Shown: one piece after another, positions 14,429 to 22,522 of the stretch
Layout: each line of letters starts with the position of its first letter
Numbering within the stretch: position 1 is the first letter of the stretch
DNA from: Bacillota bacterium
GTDB taxonomy: Bacteria; Bacillota; Sulfobacillia; Sulfobacillales; Sulfobacillaceae
Direction of reading: 5' to 3'
DNA: 45,202 nt
Assembly: GCA_021799435.1 (NCBI GenBank)
Contig: JAJZAN010000017.1
Span: forward strand, 1-45,202
The notes under the pieces: generated by a model
What the model saw: only the letters and a program-made list of their open reading frames with translations
Database searches by the model: none
What the model was told of the DNA's origin: nothing
Program-made: the position numbers and the translations under genes

Positions 14429-15847
14429 ATGTTAGAACGTGGGATGGTAAATTCCCCCGTTGTCACGGGTCACCGCCTACACCGTTCATTCGTGACGCGA
14501 ACGCATTTATGGGGATTTCTTGTTGCGTTTATCGTAGTGGCATTAGGGGATTATCTCTGGGCATCGCCACGTAATGACGTATTCAACTGGTATATCTCTA
14601 TCATGTGGTCATCCAGCCTGCCGTTCGTCGTTGTTTCTCTAATAGGTGTGTGGCGGTTCTCGCGGCAGGGGACGATACCACGAACGCCACGTATCGTCAC
14701 GGATCAGACAATTATTTTTCAAATTCCCACGGTGGCGCGGCGCGGGAATTTGTCGGCTTTGCATCGGGTGATTCAATCCGTTGCCCTATACGCACCACGT
14801 TATTTCACACACTGGTATATTGATGTGATAGTGGATGAGGGATCGCCCGGCATTTCATGGCTACGAGAATCTTACGACCAATGGGAGCAATTGCGGCTGA
14901 TCGTGATTCCTAACAGTTATCGTACTCACAACGGAACACGGTATAAAGCGCGTGCCAATCATTACGCAGTGGACTGGCGAATGCAGTATCATCAAAACAC
15001 CACGAATACCTGGATTTATCACTTGGATGATGATACGGCGGTGATTGAATCGACCCTCCAGGCCATTGTGCATCATGTTGTGAATCGCGGCCAATACTGG
15101 ATGGCCCAGGGCATTCTGACTTTTCCGTTGCAACTGTCGCACTCATGGATCGCCCGATTAGCCGACAGTGTTCGTCCCCCAGATGATATGGGGCGTTTTT
15201 ACTTCTTTAACGAAATATTACGACGCCCTCTTGTGGGAGCTCACGGTGAAAACCTGCTCCTGCGTGCAGATAAGGAAGCGACTATCGGATGGGACTTCGG
15301 ACCCCATGTGATTACAGAGGATGCCTATTTTGGTTGCCGGTTTGCGTCGAAATTTCCCGGTCATACCGCCGCTTTTTGTGCAATAACGGCGGGCGCGTCA
15401 CCGGATACATTACGGGGATTCATCAAGCAACGTCAACGGTGGGCCGAGGGGCTCTGGCGTTTATCATGGGATCATAGTATAGCATGGCGTGACAAATGGG
15501 TTATGGCAATTAGTACGTGGATGTGGACAAGTAGCTTGCTACAGAATGTTTTTGTCGTCATGGGTTTGGCGTACGTGTTAGGATGGGATAATACGTCTCC
15601 TGTATGGCGATCCATAGCCATTCTGTGGGCATTTAATTTGAGCTTTTGGATGTGGTACTATTGGACAGGTTTCCGCGTGAATCGTCAAATGAGTGATATC
15701 CCGTCCGCTTATCCCCGTGTTCTCGGGATTGTCAATGTGATGGTCTTTCCGATTTTGACCACCTTTGAGGCCATAGCCCTAATGGGTGGTGTCGTGAAAG
15801 GATGTCGCGCACCGCACGGATTTGTGGTAATTGACAAGCCATACTAA
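14429..15847 (+). CDS. Membrane glycosyltransferase, GT2 family
   Basis: 472 residues. ATG 14429 follows AAAGGAGGAGTC by suitable spacing; an ATG at 14425 is in another frame. Two N-terminal membrane helices (about 28-46, 55-75) precede a cytoplasmic GT-A domain with the DDD motif at 200-202, TED at 296-298 (catalytic base) and QRQRW at 334-338 (acceptor loop), then several C-terminal helices from about 355. This is the layout of processive or lipid-linked GT2 enzymes. NGTRYKARANHYAVDW at 168-183 resembles Egghead-type beta-mannosyltransferases. Its DNA is noticeably more AT-rich than its neighbours, which suggests recent acquisition. Confidence 0.82.
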   Translation: MLERGMVNSPVVTGHRLHRSFVTRTHLWGFLVAFIVVALGDYLWASPRNDVFNWYISIMWSSSLPFVVVSLIGVWRFSRQGTIPRTPRIVTDQTIIFQIPTVARRGNLSALHRVIQSVALYAPRYFTHWYIDVIVDEGSPGISWLRESYDQWEQLRLIVIPNSYRTHNGTRYKARANHYAVDWRMQYHQNTTNTWIYHLDDDTAVIESTLQAIVHHVVNRGQYWMAQGILTFPLQLSHSWIARLADSVRPPDDMGRFYFFNEILRRPLVGAHGENLLLRADKEATIGWDFGPHVITEDAYFGCRFASKFPGHTAAFCAITAGASPDTLRGFIKQRQRWAEGLWRLSWDHSIAWRDKWVMAISTWMWTSSLLQNVFVVMGLAYVLGWDNTSPVWRSIAILWAFNLSFWMWYYWTGFRVNRQMSDIPSAYPRVLGIVNVMVFPILTTFEAIALMGGVVKGCRAPHGFVVIDKPY

Positions 15848-15876
15848 AACGCACAGCGTACAAAGGAGGAATCGGA

Positions 15877-16701
15877 ATGGCACAGCAGAATCAACGGGTC
15901 ACCGCGTCCGCGGGATGGTGGGTGGATTTGGGCAGTACCGGCCATCCCGCGACATTTTATGCCCATTTGAAACAGTATGGGATACTCGGCGTGTTTTTAG
16001 ATTGTGCGACACCCGGTTACCCCGAGGATGTGAGTGCGGCATTGGGGGCGGGACTGCAGGTGCAACTCTTTCAGGGGTATTGGGACCCCATGTGGGCCAG
16101 TACCTCCACCGCCCTATCCCGCGCCCATTCCGCGATTCAGGCGGCCCAGGCGGTGCATTACCCGACCGGATGCACTCTCTGGCTGGATGCCGAGGGCATG
16201 CCATCCGGGATGAGTGCGCAGAATTGGCTGGATTGGGTGAACGCCTGGAGTAAACTGATAAACAGTGTGGGGTATAGCGGCGGTATCTATTTGGCGGGCA
16301 CGTATGCGGCATCATCGGAGCAATTGTACGCGAATCTGCCCTATATCCACCACTACTGGCAGGGGATGCACATGTCCAAAAATGTGGACACGCGGGGGTA
16401 TACCGTCACGCAAGACGCGGTGGATATCAATCTGTTTGGAGTCCTGGTGGACAAGGATACCGTGAAAGTCGACCAACTCCATCAACTCCCCACGGCCATG
16501 GCCTTAGCGAGTGCCCCCACCACCGGGACACCCAGTACCAGTACCCCCAGTACCGGTACGTCCAGTACGAGTCTGACCCTCTTGGCCTCGGAAGTGGCAT
16601 CCCTCCAGAAGACCGTGGCGGGGCATACCCAATCCTTGCAACAAATCACGGATGCGCTGGATGCGCTCGTCACGGCGGCTAAGAAAATGACGTTGCCGTG
16701 A
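15877..16701 (+). CDS. Glycoside-hydrolase-like (DUF1906 / Rv2525c-type) protein with coiled-coil tail
   Basis: 274 residues; AAAGGAGGAATCGG precedes ATG 15877. Residues 10-200 follow the beta/alpha barrel pattern of DUF1906/GH25-like proteins: WWVDLG at 14-19, GVFLDCATPGYPEDV, YWD at 68-70, LWLDAEGMP with Asp104 and Glu106 as likely active-site acids, then GGIYLAG. A Thr/Ser/Pro linker (about 205-230) and a coiled coil (LASEVASLQKTVAGHTQSLQ) follow. Likely a cell-wall hydrolase or virion-associated sugar-binding protein. No signal peptide, so release would need a holin or virion assembly. Confidence 0.75.
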   Translation: MAQQNQRVTASAGWWVDLGSTGHPATFYAHLKQYGILGVFLDCATPGYPEDVSAALGAGLQVQLFQGYWDPMWASTSTALSRAHSAIQAAQAVHYPTGCTLWLDAEGMPSGMSAQNWLDWVNAWSKLINSVGYSGGIYLAGTYAASSEQLYANLPYIHHYWQGMHMSKNVDTRGYTVTQDAVDINLFGVLVDKDTVKVDQLHQLPTAMALASAPTTGTPSTSTPSTGTSSTSLTLLASEVASLQKTVAGHTQSLQQITDALDALVTAAKKMTLP

Positions 16702-16715
16702 CCTGCTTCCGACCG

Positions 16716-16744
16716 TTGACAGAGACAGGACGGACTGCTAGAAT
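16716..16744 (+). promoter_or_regulatory. Strong extended -10 promoter for the virion region
   Basis: TTGACA at 16716-16721, 17 bases, TAGAAT at 16739-16744, preceded by TGC (extended -10). It lies in a 151-base gap and starts a leader containing a long hairpin before the gene at 16853. It is the first promoter upstream of the presumed structural genes. Confidence 0.75.
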
Positions 16745-16787
16745 CAGAGCGGAATTGAATGCGGAATAGACGAGACAGTGTGACCCT

Positions 16788-16833
16788 ACGCCACGACAAA
16801 TGCACGGGACCCTGCGTGTATGAGTCGTGGCGT
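16788..16833 (+). promoter_or_regulatory. Long stem-loop in the leader of the virion region transcript
   Basis: ACGCCACGAC at 16788-16797 pairs perfectly with GTCGTGGCGT at 16824-16833. Inside, CACG and CGTG form a second stem, separated by a symmetric 5/5 internal loop. The hairpin is followed by TTGTGTA and then by the GGAGG ribosome site at 16842-16846. The poor U-tract makes a plain terminator doubtful. An attenuator, antitermination site or RNA-stabilising leader fits better. Confidence 0.6.
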
Positions 16834-16852
16834 TTGTGTATGGAGGTGTCCG

Positions 16853-17680
16853 ATGGTTTTTCGTTGGGTGTGCGATTGTGGGGAGGACTTTGACGGCGAG
16901 ACGATTGAGAAAGCGGGGTATCGGGCGCTCTCCCATCTGAAAGCGGCCAAGAAAGCGGGCGAACCGCACAAGATTATGGGCCTGATGAACACCGAAACCG
17001 GCGAAATTGTCCAGCGGACCTTTAGTATCAAGCGGGCACAACGTGAGTGGGGCGAGTACGTGGATGCCGATGCCGGAGCCGTGGCCGAAGAGGATGAGGA
17101 GATGAGTGACACAGACGATGACGCGGAGGAATCCGATGCGGAATCCGGGTCACCGGGATCGTCCGATCCCCTTTTGCCCCCGGATGGGGGAGGGGAGTCC
17201 CCCACAGCCCCCCCCATGGATGCGGGACAAGCCGTGCCCCGGCGGCCATCCTATAAGAAGAAACCCCCAGACCCCAAGAAACCCCCGGAGAAAGGCGGCA
17301 AGCCTTCGGGCACGATGGACCCCAAGAAACCCAAGGGGTTCCAGAGCAACATGATTTTTACCCTGACCGGATGGCACATGCTGATTCCCGCCTCGGCCAT
17401 TGGCCTCTTTGCTTTTGGGAACCAGATTGTGACCCGGGATGACGGGTCGGAATATGCCTGGACCCCGGAAGGATTCGGGGATTATGTGTGGGATGTGTTT
17501 CGGCACTGGCATGAGGAACGGATGCCGACCTTCTTAGGACTCACTTATGGCGTCGAAGGCCGGGACGCGCAGATTGCCGCCGACCGGGTGTGGGAGCATA
17601 TTGAACGGATGACCCGCAGTGATGCGGAGAATCTGTTCGCGACGGTCCAACGCGATATGGGCCAAGCGATGATGGGATAG
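16853..17680 (+). CDS. Hypothetical protein with acidic and Lys/Pro-rich linkers, 275 aa
   Basis: Start ATG 16853, with GGAGG at 16842-16846. Residues 1-65 form a small domain with a CDCG motif (C7, C9). Residues about 75-110 are extremely acidic (EEDEEMSDTDDDAEESDAES). Residues 130-165 are Lys/Pro-rich with repeated PKKP. The last 105 residues are a globular domain (TLTGWHMLIPASAIGLFAFGNQI ... DYVWDVFRHWHEERMPTFLGL). The arrangement of two folded ends joined by oppositely charged linkers suggests a scaffold or assembly protein. No family recognised. Confidence 0.65.
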   Translation: MVFRWVCDCGEDFDGETIEKAGYRALSHLKAAKKAGEPHKIMGLMNTETGEIVQRTFSIKRAQREWGEYVDADAGAVAEEDEEMSDTDDDAEESDAESGSPGSSDPLLPPDGGGESPTAPPMDAGQAVPRRPSYKKKPPDPKKPPEKGGKPSGTMDPKKPKGFQSNMIFTLTGWHMLIPASAIGLFAFGNQIVTRDDGSEYAWTPEGFGDYVWDVFRHWHEERMPTFLGLTYGVEGRDAQIAADRVWEHIERMTRSDAENLFATVQRDMGQAMMG

Positions 17681-17698
17681 AGGAGGTAAACAGAGGAC

Positions 17699-17980
17699 AT
17701 GGATGAGCCAACCAAGAGTGAAGTGATTGGGAATTTGGTGGTGCGGTTTCTCCAAGAGGCCCCGGAGCGGTGTGGGGTCTGCGTTTGGGATGAGGCCGTC
17801 GATTTGGCCTTTGCCCTGGCGAGGGGTGTGGCCGCAGGCATGGAGGGCCGGTTAACCCCGGAACAAATGGCTACCGTGGTCTTAGCCCGGATACAAGGAT
17901 TGGTGGCCGGAGCGCCCGCAGTGGTCCAGGAGAAATTTCAACAACTGTCGGAGATTCTGACCCCGATGACGGAGGGATAG
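17699..17980 (+). CDS. Small helical protein, 93 aa
   Basis: GAGGAGG lies 12 bases before ATG 17699. Predicted mostly helical (VIGNLVVRFLQEA; EAVDLAFALARGVAAGMEG; PEQMATVVLARIQGLVAGAPAVVQEKFQQLSEIL), with CGVC at residues 25-28. No membrane segment is convincing. Located between the linker-rich protein and the coiled-coil protein, it may belong to the same assembly complex. Unassigned. Confidence 0.6.
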   Translation: MDEPTKSEVIGNLVVRFLQEAPERCGVCVWDEAVDLAFALARGVAAGMEGRLTPEQMATVVLARIQGLVAGAPAVVQEKFQQLSEILTPMTEG

Positions 17981-17983
17981 GTC

Positions 17984-18901
17984 ATGGCCGACGCTAAGAT
18001 TCGCATGGGCGACTTACGCCCGTATATGACCCAAGAGAAAGGCGATGACATGTCCAGTACCATTGGGCGGGCCTTTGTGAATGGGATTTTGAGCAACATG
18101 GGCCAGGGGCAAATCCCTGGTCAGGGGGGCGGCTTGCGGGAATTGACCGGGGCCCTCAAGGACATCGATGAAGTGCAGGAACGCCGGGGACACCGAGGCC
18201 GGAATCGGGAAATTGAAGAACTGGTCGATTTAGTCGATGACTTGCGGGATGAAATACGCCGGAACAAGCGGAAAGGCGGCGGAGACGGGGAGAGTGGCAT
18301 AGCCCAGGTGATGACGGCCTTCATGGAAAGTCAGCAAAATATGACCAAGATGTTGCAAGAAAGTCAGAACAGTGTCCTAGCCGCCGTGCTCGACCGCTTG
18401 GGGGATAAACTCGGCAATGGCGGGGATATGCAGAAATGGCTGGCCGAGTTGGGGACGAATTATCTCAATGGGCAGATGCAACGGGATCCCAAGCGGGAAT
18501 ATGAAGAAGAACGGGAGTACTGGGCCTCCCGGTTGAACACCTCCAGTCAGAGTAGTTATGACAAATGGCTGAAGGAACAGGAATTTCAACTGCGCAAGGA
18601 AGAATCGTCCGAAGAACGGGCTTTGCGCCGGGAACAATGGAAACATGAGGAAGAGATACGGCGGCAGGAGGCCGAGTCCCGCACGGCGCAACTGCAAGCC
18701 TTGGCCCAGGCCGTGGGCGGGATGGCCGGACGGGGACAAAATCCCGGACCCGGAGAATCTGAGGGGACCCCGCCACTCTATCCCTACACCTGTGCCGCGT
18801 GTCAACACACCTGGTTTCAACCGACCTTGGAAGAGAAAGTCTCGTGTCCCAAGTGTCAAGCGCAACTGGAGGTCTCCATTCCGGAGAATCCCGGCGCATG
18901 A
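17984..18901 (+). CDS. Coiled-coil protein with C-terminal zinc ribbon, 305 aa
   Basis: Residues 50-100 and 165-245 are long charged helices with coiled-coil character (NREIEELVDLVDDLRDEIRR; EEIRRQEAESRTAQLQALAQ). They are separated by a helical region rich in Gln and Met, 105-165. The C-terminus is a zinc ribbon with C270, C273, C288 and C291. The layout resembles scaffold-like or DNA-organising proteins of viruses. The ATGA overlap with the next gene indicates coupling. Confidence 0.65.
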   Translation: MADAKIRMGDLRPYMTQEKGDDMSSTIGRAFVNGILSNMGQGQIPGQGGGLRELTGALKDIDEVQERRGHRGRNREIEELVDLVDDLRDEIRRNKRKGGGDGESGIAQVMTAFMESQQNMTKMLQESQNSVLAAVLDRLGDKLGNGGDMQKWLAELGTNYLNGQMQRDPKREYEEEREYWASRLNTSSQSSYDKWLKEQEFQLRKEESSEERALRREQWKHEEEIRRQEAESRTAQLQALAQAVGGMAGRGQNPGPGESEGTPPLYPYTCAACQHTWFQPTLEEKVSCPKCQAQLEVSIPENPGA

Positions 18902-19296
18902 CGCACAACCTCGTAAGTGACGCGATTATCGAATGGTTCAAGAGCACCCCGACCCATCAATTGCAGATTTGGGCGGAGAATCAGGACGATATCACCGAAA
19001 AACTCTTGGTCCAGTATCGGCTGTGGATTCCCGTGGCCGGATACTTCTTGCGGGGCCTCCGTACGACAATTGAAGCCATGACCCTGGAGGATTATGATGC
19101 CATTCTCCGCCGCGCCCTCCAGGACGTGCCGGAACGGGGCGTCATTTGTTATCTGCATCGGCCCTGGTTCTACGACCAATGCGCAACCTTACAACGGGCA
19201 ATTTTAGCCCAATGGCCGAAGGAGGACACCCATGGCAACGAGCACGGCCCCGATCACGGGGATTCCCACGCGGGTGACAAGCAAGAAACCGAGTGA
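18898..19296 (+). CDS. Hypothetical protein, 132 aa
   Basis: ATG 18898 overlaps the previous stop. The first 105 residues are helical and include a moderately hydrophobic stretch (LWIPVAGYFLRGLRTTIEAM). The last 25 are His/Asp/Glu-rich (EDTHGNEHGPDHGDSHAGD), encoded where the frame overlaps the start of the next gene by 65 bases. That unusual His-rich tail could bind metal or be a by-product of the overlap. Function unknown. Confidence 0.55.
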   Translation: MTHNLVSDAIIEWFKSTPTHQLQIWAENQDDITEKLLVQYRLWIPVAGYFLRGLRTTIEAMTLEDYDAILRRALQDVPERGVICYLHRPWFYDQCATLQRAILAQWPKEDTHGNEHGPDHGDSHAGDKQETE

Positions 19297-19900
19297 TGTG
19301 CTGTTGGAACAATTGTTTCCTGAGAAGGCCATTCACCAAGACATCCAACAAAGCAATGCGCTCTTGGCCGAACTCATTACCCAACTGCGCGGCAATCAAG
19401 GCCAGTTCCAGGTCATCGGGCAATCCGTGGACCAGTTGCTCCCGGCCATCCATACCCCGCAATCCGTGCTGGATGTGCTGATGGCGTCCCAACAGCGGGG
19501 CCTGGTGGAAGGGGTGTTGGTCCGTTATGTGGTGACCGTGGCGGCTGGGCAACCGTTGGAATTGGTGATTCCGACCCCCAGTGCGTCGGTGGGGTTTGTC
19601 GTGGCCCATGATGTGATTGATGTGACGCCGCATAGTCCGCAAGTGACCGTGACGGGGGCGGAAGACCGGACCTATCCGACCTTGCAAGCGGTGCCTATGC
19701 AAGTGCCGTTAGTGGTGAGTGGGTCGTTGTATGGTCCGGTGAGTTTTCGACTGGTGCGGACCATTCAGGCCGATCCGTGGGATGATGTGCAATACACGGA
19801 AACGGCGGAAATGTTGTTGGTGAATGCGACCTTTTATACGGAAACGTTGCAACCCTATATGAGCGGAATTATTACCGCCCTCCAAAAGGAGGAAGCCTAA
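19232..19900 (+). CDS. Putative virion protein with N-terminal helix and beta domain, 222 aa
   Basis: AAGGAGG precedes ATG 19232. Residues 20-75 form a helical stalk (VLLEQLFPEKAIHQDIQQSNALLAELITQL). Residues about 95-210 form a beta-sandwich-like domain (LVRYVVTVAAGQPLELVIPTP ... VPLVVSGSLYGPVSFRLVRTI). This stalk-plus-sandwich plan is common for trimeric virion spikes or fibres. It sits directly before the repetitive fibre-like gene. No family named. Confidence 0.6.
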   Translation: MATSTAPITGIPTRVTSKKPSDVLLEQLFPEKAIHQDIQQSNALLAELITQLRGNQGQFQVIGQSVDQLLPAIHTPQSVLDVLMASQQRGLVEGVLVRYVVTVAAGQPLELVIPTPSASVGFVVAHDVIDVTPHSPQVTVTGAEDRTYPTLQAVPMQVPLVVSGSLYGPVSFRLVRTIQADPWDDVQYTETAEMLLVNATFYTETLQPYMSGIITALQKEEA

Positions 19901-19901
19901 T

Positions 19902-21224
19902 ATGCCATCGGATGTGTCGGTGCGGGATTTAGAGAAGATATTCAGCCGATTCCCCCGGCAGACCATTGCGGGCACCCTGCAAGTGGCGGGATTCGTCAAT
20001 GAATCGACGATTACGGTCGAATATGTCTCCCCGCGGGGGGTCGTGCCCAACTTCTCGCAAGCCGGGGCCACGCAGTATATCGGAGCCTTAGTCGAGTGGG
20101 TGACCGGACCGCTCAGTGGGCTGAATCCGCCCCAATCGCAAGTGACGACCCTCGACCTGACCACGGTATTGGAACGTCCGAGTGTGGTGACCCCGAGTAC
20201 CGCCCCCAATACCAATGGGCAAGGCCGGGTGACCAGTCAAATCCGTGCCTTGTCCAGTACGGGGACGCCGATTGTGACCACCATGCAGTTTGTGGACACG
20301 TTGCCCTGCGCCCCGAATGTCGGGGACCAGTTCATTGTGTATCAACCGCCGCAACCGACCATTAAGGTCAGTTCGGGCACGATTAATATTGCCGGTCCCG
20401 TGGACACGGTCATTACCCAGGCCAACATTAACCTGCCCGTGACGGGGAGTGTCGAAATTAGTGCTGGCACCGTGGATGCGCAAATCACTAATGCCACCAT
20501 TGATCTGCCGATTACGGGCACGGTAGCGATTGCGGCAGGGGTGATTGATGCGAATATTACCAAGGCGACCATTGATCTTCCCATCACGGGATCGGTCGAG
20601 ATTAGTGCCGGGACGTTAGATGCCAATATTACGAATGCGTATCTGCCGGTGAGCGGCAGTATTCAGATTAATAATGCTTACATTCCGGTGAGTGGGAGCG
20701 TGGAAATCTCTGCGGGAACGGTCGATGCGACCATTAAGAATGCCTATCTGCCGGTGAGCGGGAACGTGACGATTACCGGAGGCACATTGGATGCGCATAT
20801 TACGGAAGCGGCCATCGACTTGCCGATTACCGGGTCGGTAGCGATTGCGGCAGGAACCGTCGATGCGAATATTACTAACGCGACCATTGACGTGGCCGGA
20901 AGTGTGGGTACCGATATTGGGGAAGGGTTCACGCGATTAGGGGGAGGCGGTGTCGTCTTTGCGAATCAGGGAGCCATTAACACGATTACGTTTACGGATA
21001 TTGCGACGGGCGCGAATAAACAGGCCCAACAAATCTACCTACAGAATCGGGGCACGGCAGATATTCAGGCGTGGGGGGATGAGGATGGTTCAGCAACCAG
21101 TGTTCCGACGAACGCGGTAGTCCTATCACCCGGCGATGCCCTGGGGATTGCATGGAAGACAAATCATATTTACGTCTCGGCATCCGCCGCGCAAATTGGG
21201 GTACAAGTCCAGGCATGGGGGTAA
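19902..21224 (+). CDS. Repetitive beta-structured fibre-like protein, 440 aa
   Basis: AAAGGAGG lies at 19884-19891, before ATG 19902. Residues about 1-150 are a non-repetitive beta-rich head. Residues about 155-335 are repeats of roughly 20-25 residues with cores such as DLPITGSVEISAGT and DANITNA, in which alternating hydrophobic positions suggest a beta-solenoid or trimeric fibre. A C-terminal domain of about 100 residues (GGGVVFANQGAINTITFTDI ... ALGIAWKTNHIYVSA) would be the tip. Likely a receptor-binding or decoration fibre. The DNA repeats could recombine. Confidence 0.65.
   Translation: MPSDVSVRDLEKIFSRFPRQTIAGTLQVAGFVNESTITVEYVSPRGVVPNFSQAGATQYIGALVEWVTGPLSGLNPPQSQVTTLDLTTVLERPSVVTPSTAPNTNGQGRVTSQIRALSSTGTPIVTTMQFVDTLPCAPNVGDQFIVYQPPQPTIKVSSGTINIAGPVDTVITQANINLPVTGSVEISAGTVDAQITNATIDLPITGTVAIAAGVIDANITKATIDLPITGSVEISAGTLDANITNAYLPVSGSIQINNAYIPVSGSVEISAGTVDATIKNAYLPVSGNVTITGGTLDAHITEAAIDLPITGSVAIAAGTVDANITNATIDVAGSVGTDIGEGFTRLGGGGVVFANQGAINTITFTDIATGANKQAQQIYLQNRGTADIQAWGDEDGSATSVPTNAVVLSPGDALGIAWKTNHIYVSASAAQIGVQVQAWG
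20380..20910 (+). repeat. Degenerate coding repeats in the fibre-like gene
   Basis: Recurring DNA blocks encode DLPITGSV, EISAGTVDA and YLPVSGS units. For example, related versions of GTGGCAATATTACGAAT-type segments occur near 20535, 20625 and 20862, and CTGCCGGTGAGCGG appears near 20643 and 20749. Units are similar but not identical, so they look old rather than newly amplified. Confidence 0.5.
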
Positions 21225-21227
21225 AAT

Positions 21228-21431
21228 ATGGGCACAACACATACGGGAATTGGTTATGGAGCTGTAAAACCATCCGGTCGAACGGTCTATCATCACGGGA
21301 TTCATGACGTTGCCTTCGTGCATCCAGGACAACATGTGAATACCGATAAGATGGCTCCAACCGATCAATTCCAACCGGGTCCGTATACGAACCAGGACAC
21401 ATGGCCGATTACGGACAAGGAAAGTAGTTAG
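21228..21431 (+). CDS. Small polar hypothetical protein, 67 aa
   Basis: ATG 21228 follows the fibre-like gene by 3 bases, with a G-rich but poor ribosome site. The protein is Gly/His/Pro/Thr-rich (GTTHTGIGYGAVKPSGRTVYHHGIHDVAFVHPG) and probably extended. It may be a fibre accessory or chaperone. The local base composition turns more AT-rich here and stays so through the next gene. Confidence 0.5.
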   Translation: MGTTHTGIGYGAVKPSGRTVYHHGIHDVAFVHPGQHVNTDKMAPTDQFQPGPYTNQDTWPITDKESS

Positions 21432-21443
21432 GAGGAGAACACC

Positions 21444-22448
21444 ATGAAGATTCCATTAGGACAAAAATGGGGTCGTGCGCAGGTCATGATCCCGGAAGAT
21501 ATTTTTTCGTCGGGTCATTTTGATACGACGCGAACACGCACAATTTGGACCGTCGATGGAGAAATTGAGGTGCCCGTGAAGATGGTACGGGGACAGGGCT
21601 TGGCTCGTGCCCGTGTCTGGAACATTTGGATGCGGGATGATCATGGGGCTCTGATTATGCGTGATCCCGTGGGGACGGACAACACGATTACAGATGGTGC
21701 CACATGGAATATGATGAACGCGCTATGGGGATATAATGGATTATGGAATTATAGTGCTAATATTCCTCCTTTTGGAGAAACTGAAGATGCCGGGGTATTA
21801 AACTTTCAACCAGCCTACAATGATGGAGTCTATCCGTATCCTACTATGACCCAAATCGGCAATGGTCCCGTTGGTAGTGATGTGATAACCAAAGGATGGG
21901 ATTCCATACTCCCTGTCAACACGTTATTTGGGCAACTGTGGTTTCTTGATGGATCAAGTGGGGGGTTATCGGGCAGTCATATTCCATCAACCGTTACCTG
22001 TGCTACAGGATTCACTAATAAACTAGCCGCAGGAAGTCCACCAGCGAATTACGGTAAGGGGTGGTTCGACGGTGGATATCTACCAGTCAATGCGCAAGGA
22101 ACAACGAATACGTCATTATCCGACTCATTTAGTTCAGGAGCTACAGGCACGCCCATAATGTCCCATAGCATGACCTTAAGTGCGTCATCCGGGGCGCTAT
22201 CCTTTACTTTTGATGGCATTGCCTGGATACCACAACCTGGTATCTTCTCAGGGGAAACTTCAACAAGTTCAGATAATGGATATTGGTATCAGGGCACGGC
22301 AACACCGACTGTACCGGTATGGGCCTCCGCGACATCCTCCCCCACCATGATTTATGGATTGCAACCGTCCGCGCTGTGGAACCCGGGATTCGCCACGACA
22401 CTGAATCCTGGAGGGAGTTGGGGATTCACGTATTCATTTGAGGGATAG
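21444..22448 (+). CDS. Hypothetical virion-like protein, 334 aa
   Basis: GGAGGAG is placed just before ATG 21444. The protein begins with beta strands (TIWTVDGEIEVPVKMVRGQG) and is then rich in Gly, Ser, Thr, Trp and Tyr, a composition typical of extracellular or capsid-surface proteins. It has no signal peptide and no membrane helix. Cysteine is limited to one near residue 190. The gene is AT-richer than the surrounding structural genes, which hints at separate acquisition, as expected for receptor-binding or decoration proteins. Confidence 0.6.
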   Translation: MKIPLGQKWGRAQVMIPEDIFSSGHFDTTRTRTIWTVDGEIEVPVKMVRGQGLARARVWNIWMRDDHGALIMRDPVGTDNTITDGATWNMMNALWGYNGLWNYSANIPPFGETEDAGVLNFQPAYNDGVYPYPTMTQIGNGPVGSDVITKGWDSILPVNTLFGQLWFLDGSSGGLSGSHIPSTVTCATGFTNKLAAGSPPANYGKGWFDGGYLPVNAQGTTNTSLSDSFSSGATGTPIMSHSMTLSASSGALSFTFDGIAWIPQPGIFSGETSTSSDNGYWYQGTATPTVPVWASATSSPTMIYGLQPSALWNPGFATTLNPGGSWGFTYSFEG

Positions 22449-22477
22449 CGGAGTCATTCTGGCACCGTTATCTCCGA

Positions 22478-22483
22478 TATGAT
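22478..22483 (+). promoter_or_regulatory. Possible -10 box before the FN3 protein gene
   Basis: TATGAT at 22478-22483, in the 74-base gap before ATG 22523. No good -35 is present at 16-18 bases, so this is weak. The next gap downstream (24467-24495) has a better version of the same -10. Confidence 0.3.
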
Positions 22484-22522
22484 ATTGTAGAAGGTAGCGA
22501 AGCAGATCGGAGTGAACACGCA

